Positions 46,870 through 56,083 of a stretch of 64,000 bases of DNA are shown here, in pieces. Location: positions 196,501 to 260,500 of the forward strand of contig NZ_CP035417.1 in NCBI RefSeq assembly GCF_004123675.1, in the 5' to 3' direction. A program made the translations under genes and the position numbers. The DNA is from Leisingera sp. NJS204 (GTDB lineage: Bacteria; Pseudomonadota; Alphaproteobacteria; Rhodobacterales; Rhodobacteraceae). Below the pieces are notes generated by a model. That model did no database searches, was not told where the DNA came from, and saw only the letters and a list, made by a program, of their open reading frames with translations. Every line of letters begins with the position of its first letter. Within the stretch, counting starts at the first letter, position 1.

Positions 46870-47868
46870 ATGAAACACATGCTTCTCGCAAGCGTCGCGG
46901 CGCTGTCGTTTGCTGTCACCGGCACCACAGCAATCGCGGACAATGTCACGCTGAACCTTTCCAATGAGTATTCCGCCACGTCCATCCACGGGGTTGGCGA
47001 TGCGCGCTTTGCCTCATTGGTCGCCGAAAAGACCGGCGGGTCCGTCGAAATCGTGGTCCACTACGGTGGTGCCTTGGGCTACAAATCGGCTGATCACTTT
47101 GACGCCGTCGGCGAGGGAGCCCTGGAAATCGCCGACACCTACGGCGGCGCGCTTGGCGGCATTGATCCGCTTTTCCTGATCTCTTCGTTGCCTTTCTTCG
47201 TGACCACAGTGGAAGAGGCCGAGTTGCTCTACAAGGTGGCTGAACCCGAGTTCAAAAAGGTCTTTGAAGAAAACGACCAGATCCTGCTCTACGCCTCTCC
47301 CTGGCCGCCGTCAGGCATCTGGGCCACTGATGCGAAGAACTCGACCGATGCATTGGCGGGACTGAAAATCCGCACCTATGACAAAAACGGCACCACTGCT
47401 CTGAACGAACTGGGCGCAGCCGCGGTTCGCTTGTCCTGGGCCGACGTTGTTCCGTCTATCTCGACGGGAGCTATCGATGCGGTCCTGACCTCTGCTGAGG
47501 GCGGGGTCTCTGGCAGTTTCTGGGAACACTTCGACACGTTCACTGAAATCTACAACTACGCGATCCCGCTGAATTTCGTCCACATCTCGAAGGATACCTT
47601 CGACGGTCTTAGCGAAGAGCAGCAGGCTGCCGTCCTCGAAGCCGCCGCCGAAACCCGCGATCAGAACTGGGCTGCCATCCCGGACCGTCTTGCGGAAACT
47701 TACGGTCATCTTGCTGAAAACAAGGTGTCCGTGGTCACATCAGACGACGACACCTACCGGACCGCTCTTCAAACCGCCGGCGAAGCTGCTCTGAAGGACT
47801 GGCTGGAGACCACCGGCGACCGGGGGCAAGCCCTGATCGACGCCTTCAATGCAGCGAAAGCTCAATAA
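46870..47868 (+). CDS. TRAP transporter substrate-binding protein, DctP family (second system)
   Basis: The 332-residue protein has a signal peptide (MKHMLLASVAALSFAVTGTT to AIA) and the DctP pattern: YGGALGYKSADHFDAVGEGA, DPLFLISSLPFF, the Arg in AGLKIRTYDKNGTTALNELG and LSWADVVPSISTGAIDAVLT. It starts 37 bases after the M24 gene, after AAGGAGAA, so the hydrolase may act on what this protein imports. Confidence 0.9.
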   Translation: MKHMLLASVAALSFAVTGTTAIADNVTLNLSNEYSATSIHGVGDARFASLVAEKTGGSVEIVVHYGGALGYKSADHFDAVGEGALEIADTYGGALGGIDPLFLISSLPFFVTTVEEAELLYKVAEPEFKKVFEENDQILLYASPWPPSGIWATDAKNSTDALAGLKIRTYDKNGTTALNELGAAAVRLSWADVVPSISTGAIDAVLTSAEGGVSGSFWEHFDTFTEIYNYAIPLNFVHISKDTFDGLSEEQQAAVLEAAAETRDQNWAAIPDRLAETYGHLAENKVSVVTSDDDTYRTALQTAGEAALKDWLETTGDRGQALIDAFNAAKAQ

Positions 47869-47878
47869 TACCCCACAA

Positions 47879-47906
47879 GTCGGTGGCGTCCCCTGATGCC
47901 ACCGAC
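47879..47906 (+). terminator. Hairpin between dctP and dctQ of the second TRAP system
   Basis: GTCGGTGGC / GCCACCGAC form a 9-bp stem with a 10-base loop, 10 bases after the binding-protein stop. Confidence 0.55.
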
Positions 47907-47922
47907 GATCCTGGAGAATACC

Positions 47923-48417
47923 ATGCGACTTCTTCTGCGTGCGATTGATGCTGTGTCCTATTCCGCCCTGATTTGCGCGGCTGCCATTCTCATCTACGCC
48001 GTTTCACACATCCTTCTCGAAACCGTCATGAGGACTTTGTTCGATACCTCGACCCACGTTCTGGATGAGTTCATTGGCTTCGCGGTTCTGTCCATTACCT
48101 TCTTGTCGCTGTCCTGGACACTGCGGGACGGAGGCATGATCCAGGTGAACCTGCTGACACTCAGGCTCCCGCGCAGAATTAAGCAAGCGATCGAATTCAT
48201 CGTGGCCGCCTGTGCAACAGGTCTGGGTGCCTACTTCTGCACTTTCCTATGGCGCAACCTGATCAAGAACTGGAAGCGCGGCGCAGTCAGCGAAAGCGTG
48301 GCCGAAGTTCCATTGTGGATACCCGATGCCATCGTTTTTGCCGGGGCCTGCTTACTGGTGTTGCAGTTATCGGCCCTTGCCATCCGCCCATTCATTCCAA
48401 AGACACAGGAGGGCTAA
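47923..48417 (+). CDS. TRAP transporter small permease, DctQ family (second system)
   Basis: The 164-residue protein starts at the ATG at 47923 (TGGAG upstream). Four membrane helices are visible (SYSALICAAAILIYAVSHIL; LDEFIGFAVLSITFLSLSW; a third near 90-110; a fourth near 130-155), with the conserved LDEF acidic segment. DctM follows after 2 bases. Confidence 0.88.
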   Translation: MRLLLRAIDAVSYSALICAAAILIYAVSHILLETVMRTLFDTSTHVLDEFIGFAVLSITFLSLSWTLRDGGMIQVNLLTLRLPRRIKQAIEFIVAACATGLGAYFCTFLWRNLIKNWKRGAVSESVAEVPLWIPDAIVFAGACLLVLQLSALAIRPFIPKTQEG

Positions 48418-48419
48418 TC

Positions 48420-49730
48420 ATGGACCCCGTTACAACAGCACTCGCCGTTTTCATTCTGATGCTCGCTGTTTTGGCGACTGGTATGTGGGTATTTCTTGCT
48501 CTCGCCACCGCAGCGTCAGTTTCGCTGTTCGCCTTCATGGGTTTCCCGCCTGACAAAATCGGAGCGATTGCCAGCCGGATCATTGTGCGAAGCGCCTCCT
48601 CCTGGGAACTTGCTGCTGTTCCAATGTTCATCTGGATGGGAGAAATCATGTTCCGGACGGATATTTCCGAACGGCTCTACAAAGGTCTCTCTCCGCTCGT
48701 ATCAAAAATTCCTGGAGGGTTGCTGCATACCAATGTTTTGGGATCAGCTCTCTTTGCCGCCGTTTCCGGATCCAGCGCGGCGACAACTGCCACTGTGGGC
48801 CGGATCACCACAAGTGAGTTGAACCAGCGGGGATATTCCCAAAGCCTCGCGCTTGGTTCCCTTGCCGGTGCCGGCAGCCTTGGGCTTCTCATTCCGCCAT
48901 CCATTGTCCTGATCATCTACGGGGTTCTGGCCGAAGTTTCGATTGCAAAGCTGTTTATCGCTGGTGTGGTTCCTGGCCTCATGATCGCAGCATTTTATGC
49001 TGCCTATTTGGCCGCAAGATGCGCAATTACACCAGCACTTGCACCCAAGGACGCAATCAGCAAGGAAGACGCCCGGCCAAGTGCTATTCTAGGAAACCTT
49101 GCTCCGGTCTTTGGCCTTATCCTGGTCGTTCTGGGGTCGATTTATACCGGGTGGGCAACGCCCTCTGAAGCAGCAGCCATCGGTGTCTTTGCCGCACTCT
49201 GTTTCGCGGCAATCAGCAAGCAAATGTCACGCGCCATGCTGGCAGAGTCGCTGATCAATGCGCTCAAAACCTCATGCATGGTCTGTTCAATCCTGATGTG
49301 CGCAGCCTTTCTGTCGTCCGCTATCGGCTACATGCACATCCCGCGAAATATTGCAGTGGCGATCGATGCACTGAACCTGTCCCCCTATGTCCTGATCGCT
49401 TCACTGGCTCTATTCTACATTCTGCTCGGGTTCTTCCTGGATGGCATTTCGATCATCGTGATGAGCCTGCCGATCACTCTGCCTGTTGTCGTTGCCGCTG
49501 GCTTTGACCCGATCTGGTATGGCATTTTCCTGGTTATCATGATTGAGCTGGGCCAGATGACACCGCCTGTTGGCTTCAATCTGTTTGTCATTCAGGGTTT
49601 CTCCGGCGTGCCGATCCACAAGGTGGCGGTCTATGCCATACCTTTCTTCCTTTTGATGTGTTTCGCCGTACTGCTGATGGTCGTCTTTCCGCAAATTGCG
49701 CTTTGGCTTCCAGCCTATCTGGCAGGCTAA
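48420..49730 (+). CDS. TRAP transporter large permease, DctM family (second system)
   Basis: The 436-residue protein starts at the ATG at 48420 after GGAGGGC; the open frame extends further upstream inside dctQ. Signature stretches are ELAAVPMFIWMGEIMFRTDI, GSALFAAVSGSSAATTATVG, GAGSLGLLIPPSIVLIIYGV and IELGQMTPPVGFNLFVIQG. Confidence 0.92.
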   Translation: MDPVTTALAVFILMLAVLATGMWVFLALATAASVSLFAFMGFPPDKIGAIASRIIVRSASSWELAAVPMFIWMGEIMFRTDISERLYKGLSPLVSKIPGGLLHTNVLGSALFAAVSGSSAATTATVGRITTSELNQRGYSQSLALGSLAGAGSLGLLIPPSIVLIIYGVLAEVSIAKLFIAGVVPGLMIAAFYAAYLAARCAITPALAPKDAISKEDARPSAILGNLAPVFGLILVVLGSIYTGWATPSEAAAIGVFAALCFAAISKQMSRAMLAESLINALKTSCMVCSILMCAAFLSSAIGYMHIPRNIAVAIDALNLSPYVLIASLALFYILLGFFLDGISIIVMSLPITLPVVVAAGFDPIWYGIFLVIMIELGQMTPPVGFNLFVIQGFSGVPIHKVAVYAIPFFLLMCFAVLLMVVFPQIALWLPAYLAG

Positions 49731-49733
49731 GAC

Positions 49734-50360
49734 ATGACGGCATCCAGCAAACCACGGCGAACACAGGCCGAAAGGTCCGCGGCGACCCAGGCCCGGATTT
49801 TGGAAGCAGCACAGTTCCTGATCGTTGATCGGGGGCTGGCGCACACGTCAACACAAGACATCGCGCGCCAGGCCAACGTGTCGCGGGGTGCGATGCTGCA
49901 CCACTTCCCGTCACGCAAGGAACTCATTCAGGCGGCCTATGCTGGGATGCTTTGCCGCGAGGCGGATCTGCTGCGCAGTTTCACTCGGGCGCTGAAACCT
50001 GGTCAAAACCGACTGAAAGCCCTTACCGAGTACATCTGGGAAAGATACCAAAGCGGAATCTTTCAGGTGTCCATGGATTATCTGTCCGAGGCCCGCGTGA
50101 ATGAGACAGAACTGGCTTATGTCGCTGCAGAATCCCAAAAATTCAACGAGGCGCTCAATGACGTCTGGCACGTTGAACTCGCGGCGTTCGGCTGTAGCGC
50201 AGACATACGGCAAGCCATGATGAACGAATTCATGTGCCTCGTTCGCGGCATGGCATTCCAAAGCCAATGGCGCGATGATCCGGTGTACTTTCAGAATATG
50301 CTGCAAAACTGGCTTCTTAGAGCACGATCCACTTTAATTCCCGCAAAGTCAGCCGGGTAG
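49734..50360 (+). CDS. TetR family transcriptional regulator
   Basis: The 208-residue protein begins 3 bases after dctM. The helix-turn-helix (about 20-62) reads RILEAAQFLIVDRGLAHTST then QDIARQANVSRGAMLHHFPS, and the rest is the helical ligand domain. It may control the TRAP genes upstream or the aminotransferase operon downstream. Confidence 0.88.
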   Translation: MTASSKPRRTQAERSAATQARILEAAQFLIVDRGLAHTSTQDIARQANVSRGAMLHHFPSRKELIQAAYAGMLCREADLLRSFTRALKPGQNRLKALTEYIWERYQSGIFQVSMDYLSEARVNETELAYVAAESQKFNEALNDVWHVELAAFGCSADIRQAMMNEFMCLVRGMAFQSQWRDDPVYFQNMLQNWLLRARSTLIPAKSAG

Positions 50361-50485
50361 ATGCAGCACAAAATGCTGTCAAAGGAAAAACGACGGCTGA
50401 AAATGCCGTTCCCAGCTGCAAAACGCACTTTCCTTCCGGCAGTTTCCCTTACCCTCAATTGAAAGCTCATACGGGAAAGAAACCG

Positions 50486-51841
50486 ATGCGATCCAACTCT
50501 CTTATCGAAAAAGACCGGGCCCACTATTTCCACCCTGTGGTTCCAATCCGCGCTCACGAAAAGCGGGGCGTAACTGTCATGCAGTCGGGGAAGGGTGTGT
50601 TCCTGACTGACTCCGAAGGCAATGAACTGCTCGACGGCTTTGCCGGTCTGTGGTGCGTGAACGCAGGCTATGGCCACGAGAATGTTGTTGCCGCTGCCAC
50701 TGAGCAAATGCAGCGCTTGCCTTATGCAACCGGGTATTTCCACTTTGGCAGCGAGCCGGCAATTGAACTGGCAGCCAAGCTCGCCGAGTTGTCTCCTGGC
50801 GATCTGGACCACGTGTTCTTCACCCTGGGCGGTTCGGACGCGGTGGATACAGTGATCCGCATGGTGCGCTACTACTTCAACGCCCGCGGCGAAAGCGCCA
50901 AGAAGCACTTCATCGCGCTGGAAAAGGGCTACCACGGCTCCAGTTCGAACGGGGCCGGGCTGACAGCTCTGCCGGTCTTTCACGACAAGTTCGATCTGCC
51001 GATGCAATGGCAGCACCACATTGCATCGCCCTATCCGTATCGCAACGAAGCAATCTCAGATGAGGAAATCATCGCGCAGGGCGTCGCCAACCTGAAAGCC
51101 AAAGTGGCTGAGCTTGGTGCTGAAAACACTGCTGCGTTCATCATGGAACTGGTCCAAGGCTCAGGTGGTGTGATCGTACCGCCGGAAGGTTATGCCAAGG
51201 TTATGCAGGACACCTGCCGCGAGTTGGGTATCCTGTTCATCGTGGATGAGGTTATCACGGGCTTCGGGCGGACCGGACCTATGTTCGGCTGCGAGCATGA
51301 AGGGCTAACGCCGGACTTTCTGACCACGGCCAAAGGCCTGACCTCTGGCTACGCGCCGATGGGCGCGGTGTTCGTTTCGGATGCCATCTATCAGGCGATT
51401 GCAGATGCGGCGCCCGAGGGCGTGCCCTTCGGCCATGGCTTCACCTACTCAGGTCATCCGGTCAGCGCGGCTGTCGCGCTGGAGGTAATCAAGCTTTATG
51501 AAGGTGGTATGATCGAGAATTCGAAAAAGGTTGGTGCCTATTTCGAACAGCAGCTTAAAACCCTGCTGGATCATCCGGTTGTTGGCGACGTGCGCGCCAA
51601 GGGACTTCTGGCCGCCATTGAGATCGTCTCGAACAAGGAAACCAAGGCGAAACCCGCCAAGGACAAGAATGTTGCGGGTCGTCTTGCCGCAGCGGGCTAC
51701 GAAAATGGCGTAATTTTCCGGGCCTTTGCCGATGACGTCATCGGGCTCGCCCCGCCCATCTGTATCACCGAAGCTGAGGTGGATCTATTGATCACCCGAC
51801 TTCGTGCAACACTGGACACTATTCTGGACGTAGAAGGATAA
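50486..51841 (+). CDS. Class III (omega) aminotransferase
   Basis: The 451-residue PLP enzyme starts at the ATG at 50486 after GGGAAAG. It has GKGVFLTDSEGNELLDGFAG, FTLGGSDAVDTVIRMVRYYF, LEKGYHGSSSNGAGLTAL, the cofactor Asp in FIVDEVITGFGRTGPMFGCE and the PLP lysine in FLTTAKGLTSGYAPMGAVFV. The family transfers terminal amino groups (beta-alanine, taurine, GABA, putrescine) to pyruvate or 2-oxoglutarate. The semialdehyde dehydrogenase downstream would oxidise the product. Confidence 0.92.
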   Translation: MRSNSLIEKDRAHYFHPVVPIRAHEKRGVTVMQSGKGVFLTDSEGNELLDGFAGLWCVNAGYGHENVVAAATEQMQRLPYATGYFHFGSEPAIELAAKLAELSPGDLDHVFFTLGGSDAVDTVIRMVRYYFNARGESAKKHFIALEKGYHGSSSNGAGLTALPVFHDKFDLPMQWQHHIASPYPYRNEAISDEEIIAQGVANLKAKVAELGAENTAAFIMELVQGSGGVIVPPEGYAKVMQDTCRELGILFIVDEVITGFGRTGPMFGCEHEGLTPDFLTTAKGLTSGYAPMGAVFVSDAIYQAIADAAPEGVPFGHGFTYSGHPVSAAVALEVIKLYEGGMIENSKKVGAYFEQQLKTLLDHPVVGDVRAKGLLAAIEIVSNKETKAKPAKDKNVAGRLAAAGYENGVIFRAFADDVIGLAPPICITEAEVDLLITRLRATLDTILDVEG

Positions 51842-51846
51842 TCCTC

Positions 51847-52569
51847 ATGAAACTGTCTGACTTCAAAGCCCTCACATTCGATGTCTATGGCACCCTGCTC
51901 GACTGGGAAACCGGCATGGTCACCGGCCTGAAGCCGCTGACCGACCGTGTGAGCCGCAGCCTGACACGCGACGATATTCTCGAAGCGCATGCCTTTTACG
52001 AAAGCACGACTCAGCGCTATACGCCGTCGAAGAAATACTACGAGCTGCTGCCCGTGGTGTATCGCCGCCTGGCCGAAGAATGGAACGTCGAAGTGACCTG
52101 GGAAGAGTGCGAAGCCTATGGCCGTTCCGCACGTCACTGGCCCGCGTTTGACGACACAATCGAGGCGCTGACCTACCTGAAAAAACACTTCAAACTGGTG
52201 GTTCTGACCAACACTGACAACCTCACCTTCTCGGGCGCCAACACCCGCCTTGGTGTGCATTTCGACGGCGTCTACACCGCCGAGGACGTGGGCAGCTACA
52301 AGCCGTTTGATCGGAACTTCGACTACATGATCGAGATGCTGGCACGTCAGGGCATTCAGAAGCATGAAATTCTGCATACCGCAGAAAGCATGTTCCATGA
52401 CCACGCACCTGCCAACAAATATGGCCTGTCCAACTGCTGGATCTACCGCCGCCACGACCAAGAAGGTTTTGGCGCCACCATGAACCCCGGCGACATGCCG
52501 AAATATGGCTTCCAGTTCAATAGCATGATGGACATGGTCAAGGCACATCAGGCAGAGTTGGCTGGCTAA
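51847..52569 (+). CDS. HAD hydrolase, haloacid dehalogenase type II-like
   Basis: The 240-residue protein has HAD motif I with the nucleophile Asp in LTFDVYGTLLDWETGM, motif II VVLTNTDNLT, motif III Lys in DVGSYKPFDRNFDYMIEML and an acidic motif IV (AESMFHDHAPANKYGL). It resembles L-2-haloacid dehalogenases, but in the context of amine catabolism it may be a phosphatase or promiscuous hydrolase. It starts 5 bases after the aminotransferase. Confidence 0.87.
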   Translation: MKLSDFKALTFDVYGTLLDWETGMVTGLKPLTDRVSRSLTRDDILEAHAFYESTTQRYTPSKKYYELLPVVYRRLAEEWNVEVTWEECEAYGRSARHWPAFDDTIEALTYLKKHFKLVVLTNTDNLTFSGANTRLGVHFDGVYTAEDVGSYKPFDRNFDYMIEMLARQGIQKHEILHTAESMFHDHAPANKYGLSNCWIYRRHDQEGFGATMNPGDMPKYGFQFNSMMDMVKAHQAELAG

Positions 52570-52587
52570 ACTCCAGGAGGGAAGAAT

Positions 52588-53079
52588 ATGGTGGGGACGC
52601 CGAAACTCGACCGGATCGACATCAATATTCTTTCCACCCTGCAAGCGCAGGGCAATATCACCAATGTAAACTTGGCAGAGGCTGTGGGACTGTCTCCCAG
52701 CCCCTGCCTGCAAAGGGTAAAGCGGCTTGAGAAAGCGGGCTACATCCAGAACTACCGGGCCGTCATCAACCTCAAGAAACTGGCTGAGCACGTTACGGTT
52801 TTCACTGAAGTCACACTGGCCGACCACCGCCGCAAGGACTTCGTGAGGTTCGAGAACGAAATCCGCAAGCATGACAACGTAGTGGATTGCTACTTGCTGA
52901 GTGGCGGATATGACTACCTGTTGAAGTTTGTCGCGCGCGGTGTGTCCCAGTATCAGGAGATCATGGAGGATCTTCTGGAGCGGAACCTCGGCATCGATAA
53001 GTACTTCTCCTACATCGTTATTAAGCCGGTTGTCGAAAAGCATAGCGTGCCGATCCAGGACCTGGTCGACCGGGACTAA
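52588..53079 (+). CDS. Lrp/AsnC family transcriptional regulator
   Basis: The 163-residue protein has the AsnC helix-turn-helix (LDRIDINILSTLQAQGNITN; LAEAVGLSPSPCLQRVKRLE) and the RAM effector domain (VTVFTEVTLADHRRKDFVRF; DCYLLSGGYDYLLKFVARGV). Such regulators sense amino acids; here it lies within the aminotransferase operon after AGGAGGGAAG and likely controls it. Confidence 0.9.
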   Translation: MVGTPKLDRIDINILSTLQAQGNITNVNLAEAVGLSPSPCLQRVKRLEKAGYIQNYRAVINLKKLAEHVTVFTEVTLADHRRKDFVRFENEIRKHDNVVDCYLLSGGYDYLLKFVARGVSQYQEIMEDLLERNLGIDKYFSYIVIKPVVEKHSVPIQDLVDRD

Positions 53080-53201
53080 GGTGCCGCACAAAATGCTGAA
53101 GCCCGGCCAAATGCGGCGCAGGATGCTACCGGATTGGCAAATTCAAGACTTCCCCTCGCGCAAACCCGATAGGATTTTCCTAACTGCTGGAGTTGGAAAT
53201 T

Positions 53202-54656
53202 ATGAACCTTCAAGACATCTCTCTGTTTCGTCAGCAAAACCTGGTGGCGGGCGAATGGATCGACGCCGACAATGGCGCGACGATCGAAGTTGACAACCCT
53301 TCAACACTTTCTGTTGTCGGCACTGTGCCGAACTGCGGTTCCGACGAAACGCACCGCGCAATTGCAGCTGCCGAGGCTTGCTTTGCGACCTTCCGCAAAA
53401 CCACAGCAGCACATCGTGGCGCACTGCTGGAGAAGTGGTTCGACCTGATCATGGAAGCTCAGGATGACCTGGCCACGCTCATGACCCTGGAGCAGGGCAA
53501 ACCTTTCGCTGAAGCCAAAGGCGAAATCGCCTATGCTGCGTCGTTCGTGAAATGGTTCGCAGAAGAGGGGAAGCGCGTCTATGGCGAAACCATCCCCAGC
53601 CCGGTTCAGGACCGGCGTATCATCGTGCAGAAACAGCCTGTCGGCGTCTGCGCCATCATCACGCCCTGGAATTTCCCGGCGGCGATGATCACCCGGAAAA
53701 TCGCTCCGGCCCTGGCCGCAGGTTGCCCGGTCGTTATCAAGCCGTCGGAGTTCACGCCTTTCACGGCCCTTGCACTCGGTGTGCTGGCGGAACGCGCGGG
53801 TTTCCCGACCGGCGCTGTCAACATTGTCACCGGAGATCCTGCAGGCGTCGGCGGCGCGTTGACCGGCAGCTCCGTCGTGCGCAAGCTGTCCTTCACCGGC
53901 TCCACCCGCGTGGGCAAGCTGCTTATGGAGCAATGCGCAGGCACCATGAAGCGTCTCAGCCTAGAGCTGGGCGGCAACGCTCCCTTTATTATCTTTGACG
54001 ATGCCGATCTGGACCTGGCCGTCGAAGGTGTCATGGCCTCAAAGTTCCGCAATGCGGGGCAGACCTGTGTTTGTGCCAATCGGATCTTTGTCCAGGCCGG
54101 TGTCTACGATGCCTTCGCTGAAAAGCTGGCAGCTGTAGTTGGAAACATGAAGCTGGGTGACGGGTTTGAGGACGGCGTCGAAATTGGTCCGATGATCAAT
54201 GAGGCGGCCATCGCCAAGATCAAATCGCATCTGGACGATGCCACGGCCAAGGGCGGAACGGTCATCGTTGGCGGCACCCAGAACGACACCAGCACGCGCT
54301 TCATCAGCCCGGCGGTCGTCACAGGTGTGACCACCGATATGATCGTGGCGGACGAAGAGACCTTTGGCCCCGTCGCGCCGCTCTTCAAGTTCGACACCGA
54401 GGAAGAAGCGCTTGCAGCAGCCAACGCGACTCCTTACGGGCTGGCGGCCTATTTCTACACCAACGACCTGACCCGCACATTCCGTGTTAGCGAAGAGTTG
54501 GAAACCGGTATGATCGGCATCAATGTCGGCGGCTTTGCCACTGAGGTCGCGCCCTTCGGCGGCATCAAGGAAAGCGGCCTGGGCCGTGAGGGTGCGCATC
54601 AGGGTATCGATGAATACCTGGAAGTCAAAACCCTGCATATCGGCGGCATCGCGTAA
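53202..54656 (+). CDS. gabD: NAD(P)-dependent succinate-semialdehyde dehydrogenase-like enzyme
   Basis: The 484-residue aldehyde dehydrogenase starts at the ATG at 53202. It has VGVCAIITPWNFPAAMITRK, the catalytic Glu in LSLELGGNAPFIIFDDADL, the catalytic Cys in FRNAGQTCVCANRIFVQ and GLGREGAHQGIDEYLEVK at the end, all typical of GabD. It probably oxidises the semialdehyde made by the nearby aminotransferase. Substrate specificity cannot be read from sequence. Confidence 0.9.
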   Translation: MNLQDISLFRQQNLVAGEWIDADNGATIEVDNPSTLSVVGTVPNCGSDETHRAIAAAEACFATFRKTTAAHRGALLEKWFDLIMEAQDDLATLMTLEQGKPFAEAKGEIAYAASFVKWFAEEGKRVYGETIPSPVQDRRIIVQKQPVGVCAIITPWNFPAAMITRKIAPALAAGCPVVIKPSEFTPFTALALGVLAERAGFPTGAVNIVTGDPAGVGGALTGSSVVRKLSFTGSTRVGKLLMEQCAGTMKRLSLELGGNAPFIIFDDADLDLAVEGVMASKFRNAGQTCVCANRIFVQAGVYDAFAEKLAAVVGNMKLGDGFEDGVEIGPMINEAAIAKIKSHLDDATAKGGTVIVGGTQNDTSTRFISPAVVTGVTTDMIVADEETFGPVAPLFKFDTEEEALAAANATPYGLAAYFYTNDLTRTFRVSEELETGMIGINVGGFATEVAPFGGIKESGLGREGAHQGIDEYLEVKTLHIGGIA

Positions 54657-54668
54657 GGAAATCTGGCT

Positions 54669-55733
54669 ATGACAAAAACATATCGTATCGCTGCCATTCC
54701 GGGAGACGGGATCGGCAAAGAGGTTCTGCCAGTCGGCCAGCGCGTCATTGACCTTGTGGCGCAAAAGCACAACTTCACTGTGGACTGGACCGAATTCGAC
54801 TGGTCCTGCGAACGCTATCACGAAACGGGCCGGATGATGCCCGAAGATGGCATCGAGCAGATGAAGGCGTTTGACAGCATCTATCTGGGGGCCGTCGGCT
54901 TTCCCGGTGTTCCGGATCACGTGTCGCTTTGGGGTCTGTTGATCCCGCTGCGCCGCGAATTGGATCAATACGCCAATGTCCGGCCTGTGCGCCTGCTGAA
55001 GGGCATTACCTCGCCCCTGGCCGGGCGTGGTTCCGATGATATCGACATGATCATCGTGCGCGAAAACGTCGAGGGGGAATACTCCGAGATCGGCGGGCGC
55101 GTCTATCAAGGCACGGAAAACGAGGCCGCCATTCAGGAAAGCATCCTGACCCGCCGCGGCACGGACCGGATCATGGACTATGCGTTCAACGTAGCTAAAA
55201 CCCGTAAACGCAAACATGTGTCTTCGGCTACCAAGTCGAATGGAATCATTCACACCATGCCGTTCTGGGACGAACGTTTTGCTGCCGCAGCCGAGCGCCA
55301 TCCGGGCATTGATACGGCTCAGTTCCATATTGACATCATGACCGCGAACTTTGTCCTGCATCCGGATTGGTTCGACGTGGTTGTGGCCTCGAACCTCTTT
55401 GGCGACATCCTGTCCGACCTGGGTCCGGCTGTCGCTGGATCGATCGGTATCGCGCCCTCGGCCAACATCAACCCGGAGGGCAAATACCCTTCGATGTTTG
55501 AACCGGTCCATGGCTCGGCGCCTGACATCGCAGGCAAAGGCGTCGCCAATCCTGTTGCTGCTGTCTGGACGGCTGCGATGATGCTGGAGCATCTGGGCGA
55601 AGCAGACGCCGCGGCCGAGATTGAACAAGCCATTGAAACTTCTTTGGCAAGCCCTGATACAAAGACACGCGATCTGGGCGGCACCGCCGACACTGCAGGA
55701 TCGGAAGCCGCCATTCTGGCTGCACTGTCGTAA
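54669..55733 (+). CDS. Tartrate dehydrogenase / D-malate dehydrogenase (decarboxylating)
   Basis: The 354-residue protein belongs to the isopropylmalate/isocitrate dehydrogenase family: IAAIPGDGIGKEVLPVGQRV, the TtuC/DmlA-type loop GAVGFPGVPDHVSLWGLLIP, LRRELDQYANVRPVRLL and the metal region NLFGDILSDLGPAVAGSIGI. It oxidises D-malate, tartrate or a related beta-hydroxyacid with NAD+, releasing CO2. It follows gabD by 12 bases. Confidence 0.9.
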   Translation: MTKTYRIAAIPGDGIGKEVLPVGQRVIDLVAQKHNFTVDWTEFDWSCERYHETGRMMPEDGIEQMKAFDSIYLGAVGFPGVPDHVSLWGLLIPLRRELDQYANVRPVRLLKGITSPLAGRGSDDIDMIIVRENVEGEYSEIGGRVYQGTENEAAIQESILTRRGTDRIMDYAFNVAKTRKRKHVSSATKSNGIIHTMPFWDERFAAAAERHPGIDTAQFHIDIMTANFVLHPDWFDVVVASNLFGDILSDLGPAVAGSIGIAPSANINPEGKYPSMFEPVHGSAPDIAGKGVANPVAAVWTAAMMLEHLGEADAAAEIEQAIETSLASPDTKTRDLGGTADTAGSEAAILAALS

Positions 55734-55744
55734 GGAATAAAGAC

Positions 55745-56083
55745 ATGAAAAAAGCAGAGATCGTCTATGATGATTTTGCCAAGGTAGAGATGCGCCTGGG
55801 CAAGATCGTCGAGGTCAAGGATTTCACCCGCGCGCGCAATCCCTCCTACAAGGTTTGCGTAGATTTTGGTGAGCTGGGCCAACGCTGGTCCAGCGCTCAG
55901 ATCAAAAACTACTCCGAAGAAGAACTGCTTGGACGGCACGTTGTCTGCGTGGTGAATATGCCTCCACGCAACATTGCCGGTTTCAAATCTGAAGTCCTGG
56001 TTATGGGTGTCCCGAACGAAGCTGGTGAGACTATCCTGCTGCAGCCCTCTCAGGATGCGGTTCTGGGAAGCGAAGTCTTCTGA
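55745..56083 (+). CDS. csaA: CsaA-like tRNA-binding domain protein
   Basis: The 112-residue protein is a single EMAP/tRNA-binding OB fold: FAKVEMRLGKIVEVKDFTRA, NPSYKVCVDFGELGQRWSSA, LLGRHVVCVVNMPPRNIAGF and KSEVLVMGV. CsaA has been described as a chaperone linked to protein export. It follows the dehydrogenase by 11 bases and its stop shares a base with the next ATG. Confidence 0.9.
   Translation: MKKAEIVYDDFAKVEMRLGKIVEVKDFTRARNPSYKVCVDFGELGQRWSSAQIKNYSEEELLGRHVVCVVNMPPRNIAGFKSEVLVMGVPNEAGETILLQPSQDAVLGSEVF

Noticed and set aside
45711-53079. Ectoine degradation (doe/eut) locus
   Set aside because: An M24 hydrolase, aminotransferase, Lrp and semialdehyde dehydrogenase recall doeA, doeD, doeX and doeC, but DoeB, EutB and EutC are absent and the M24 gene is not adjacent to the others.
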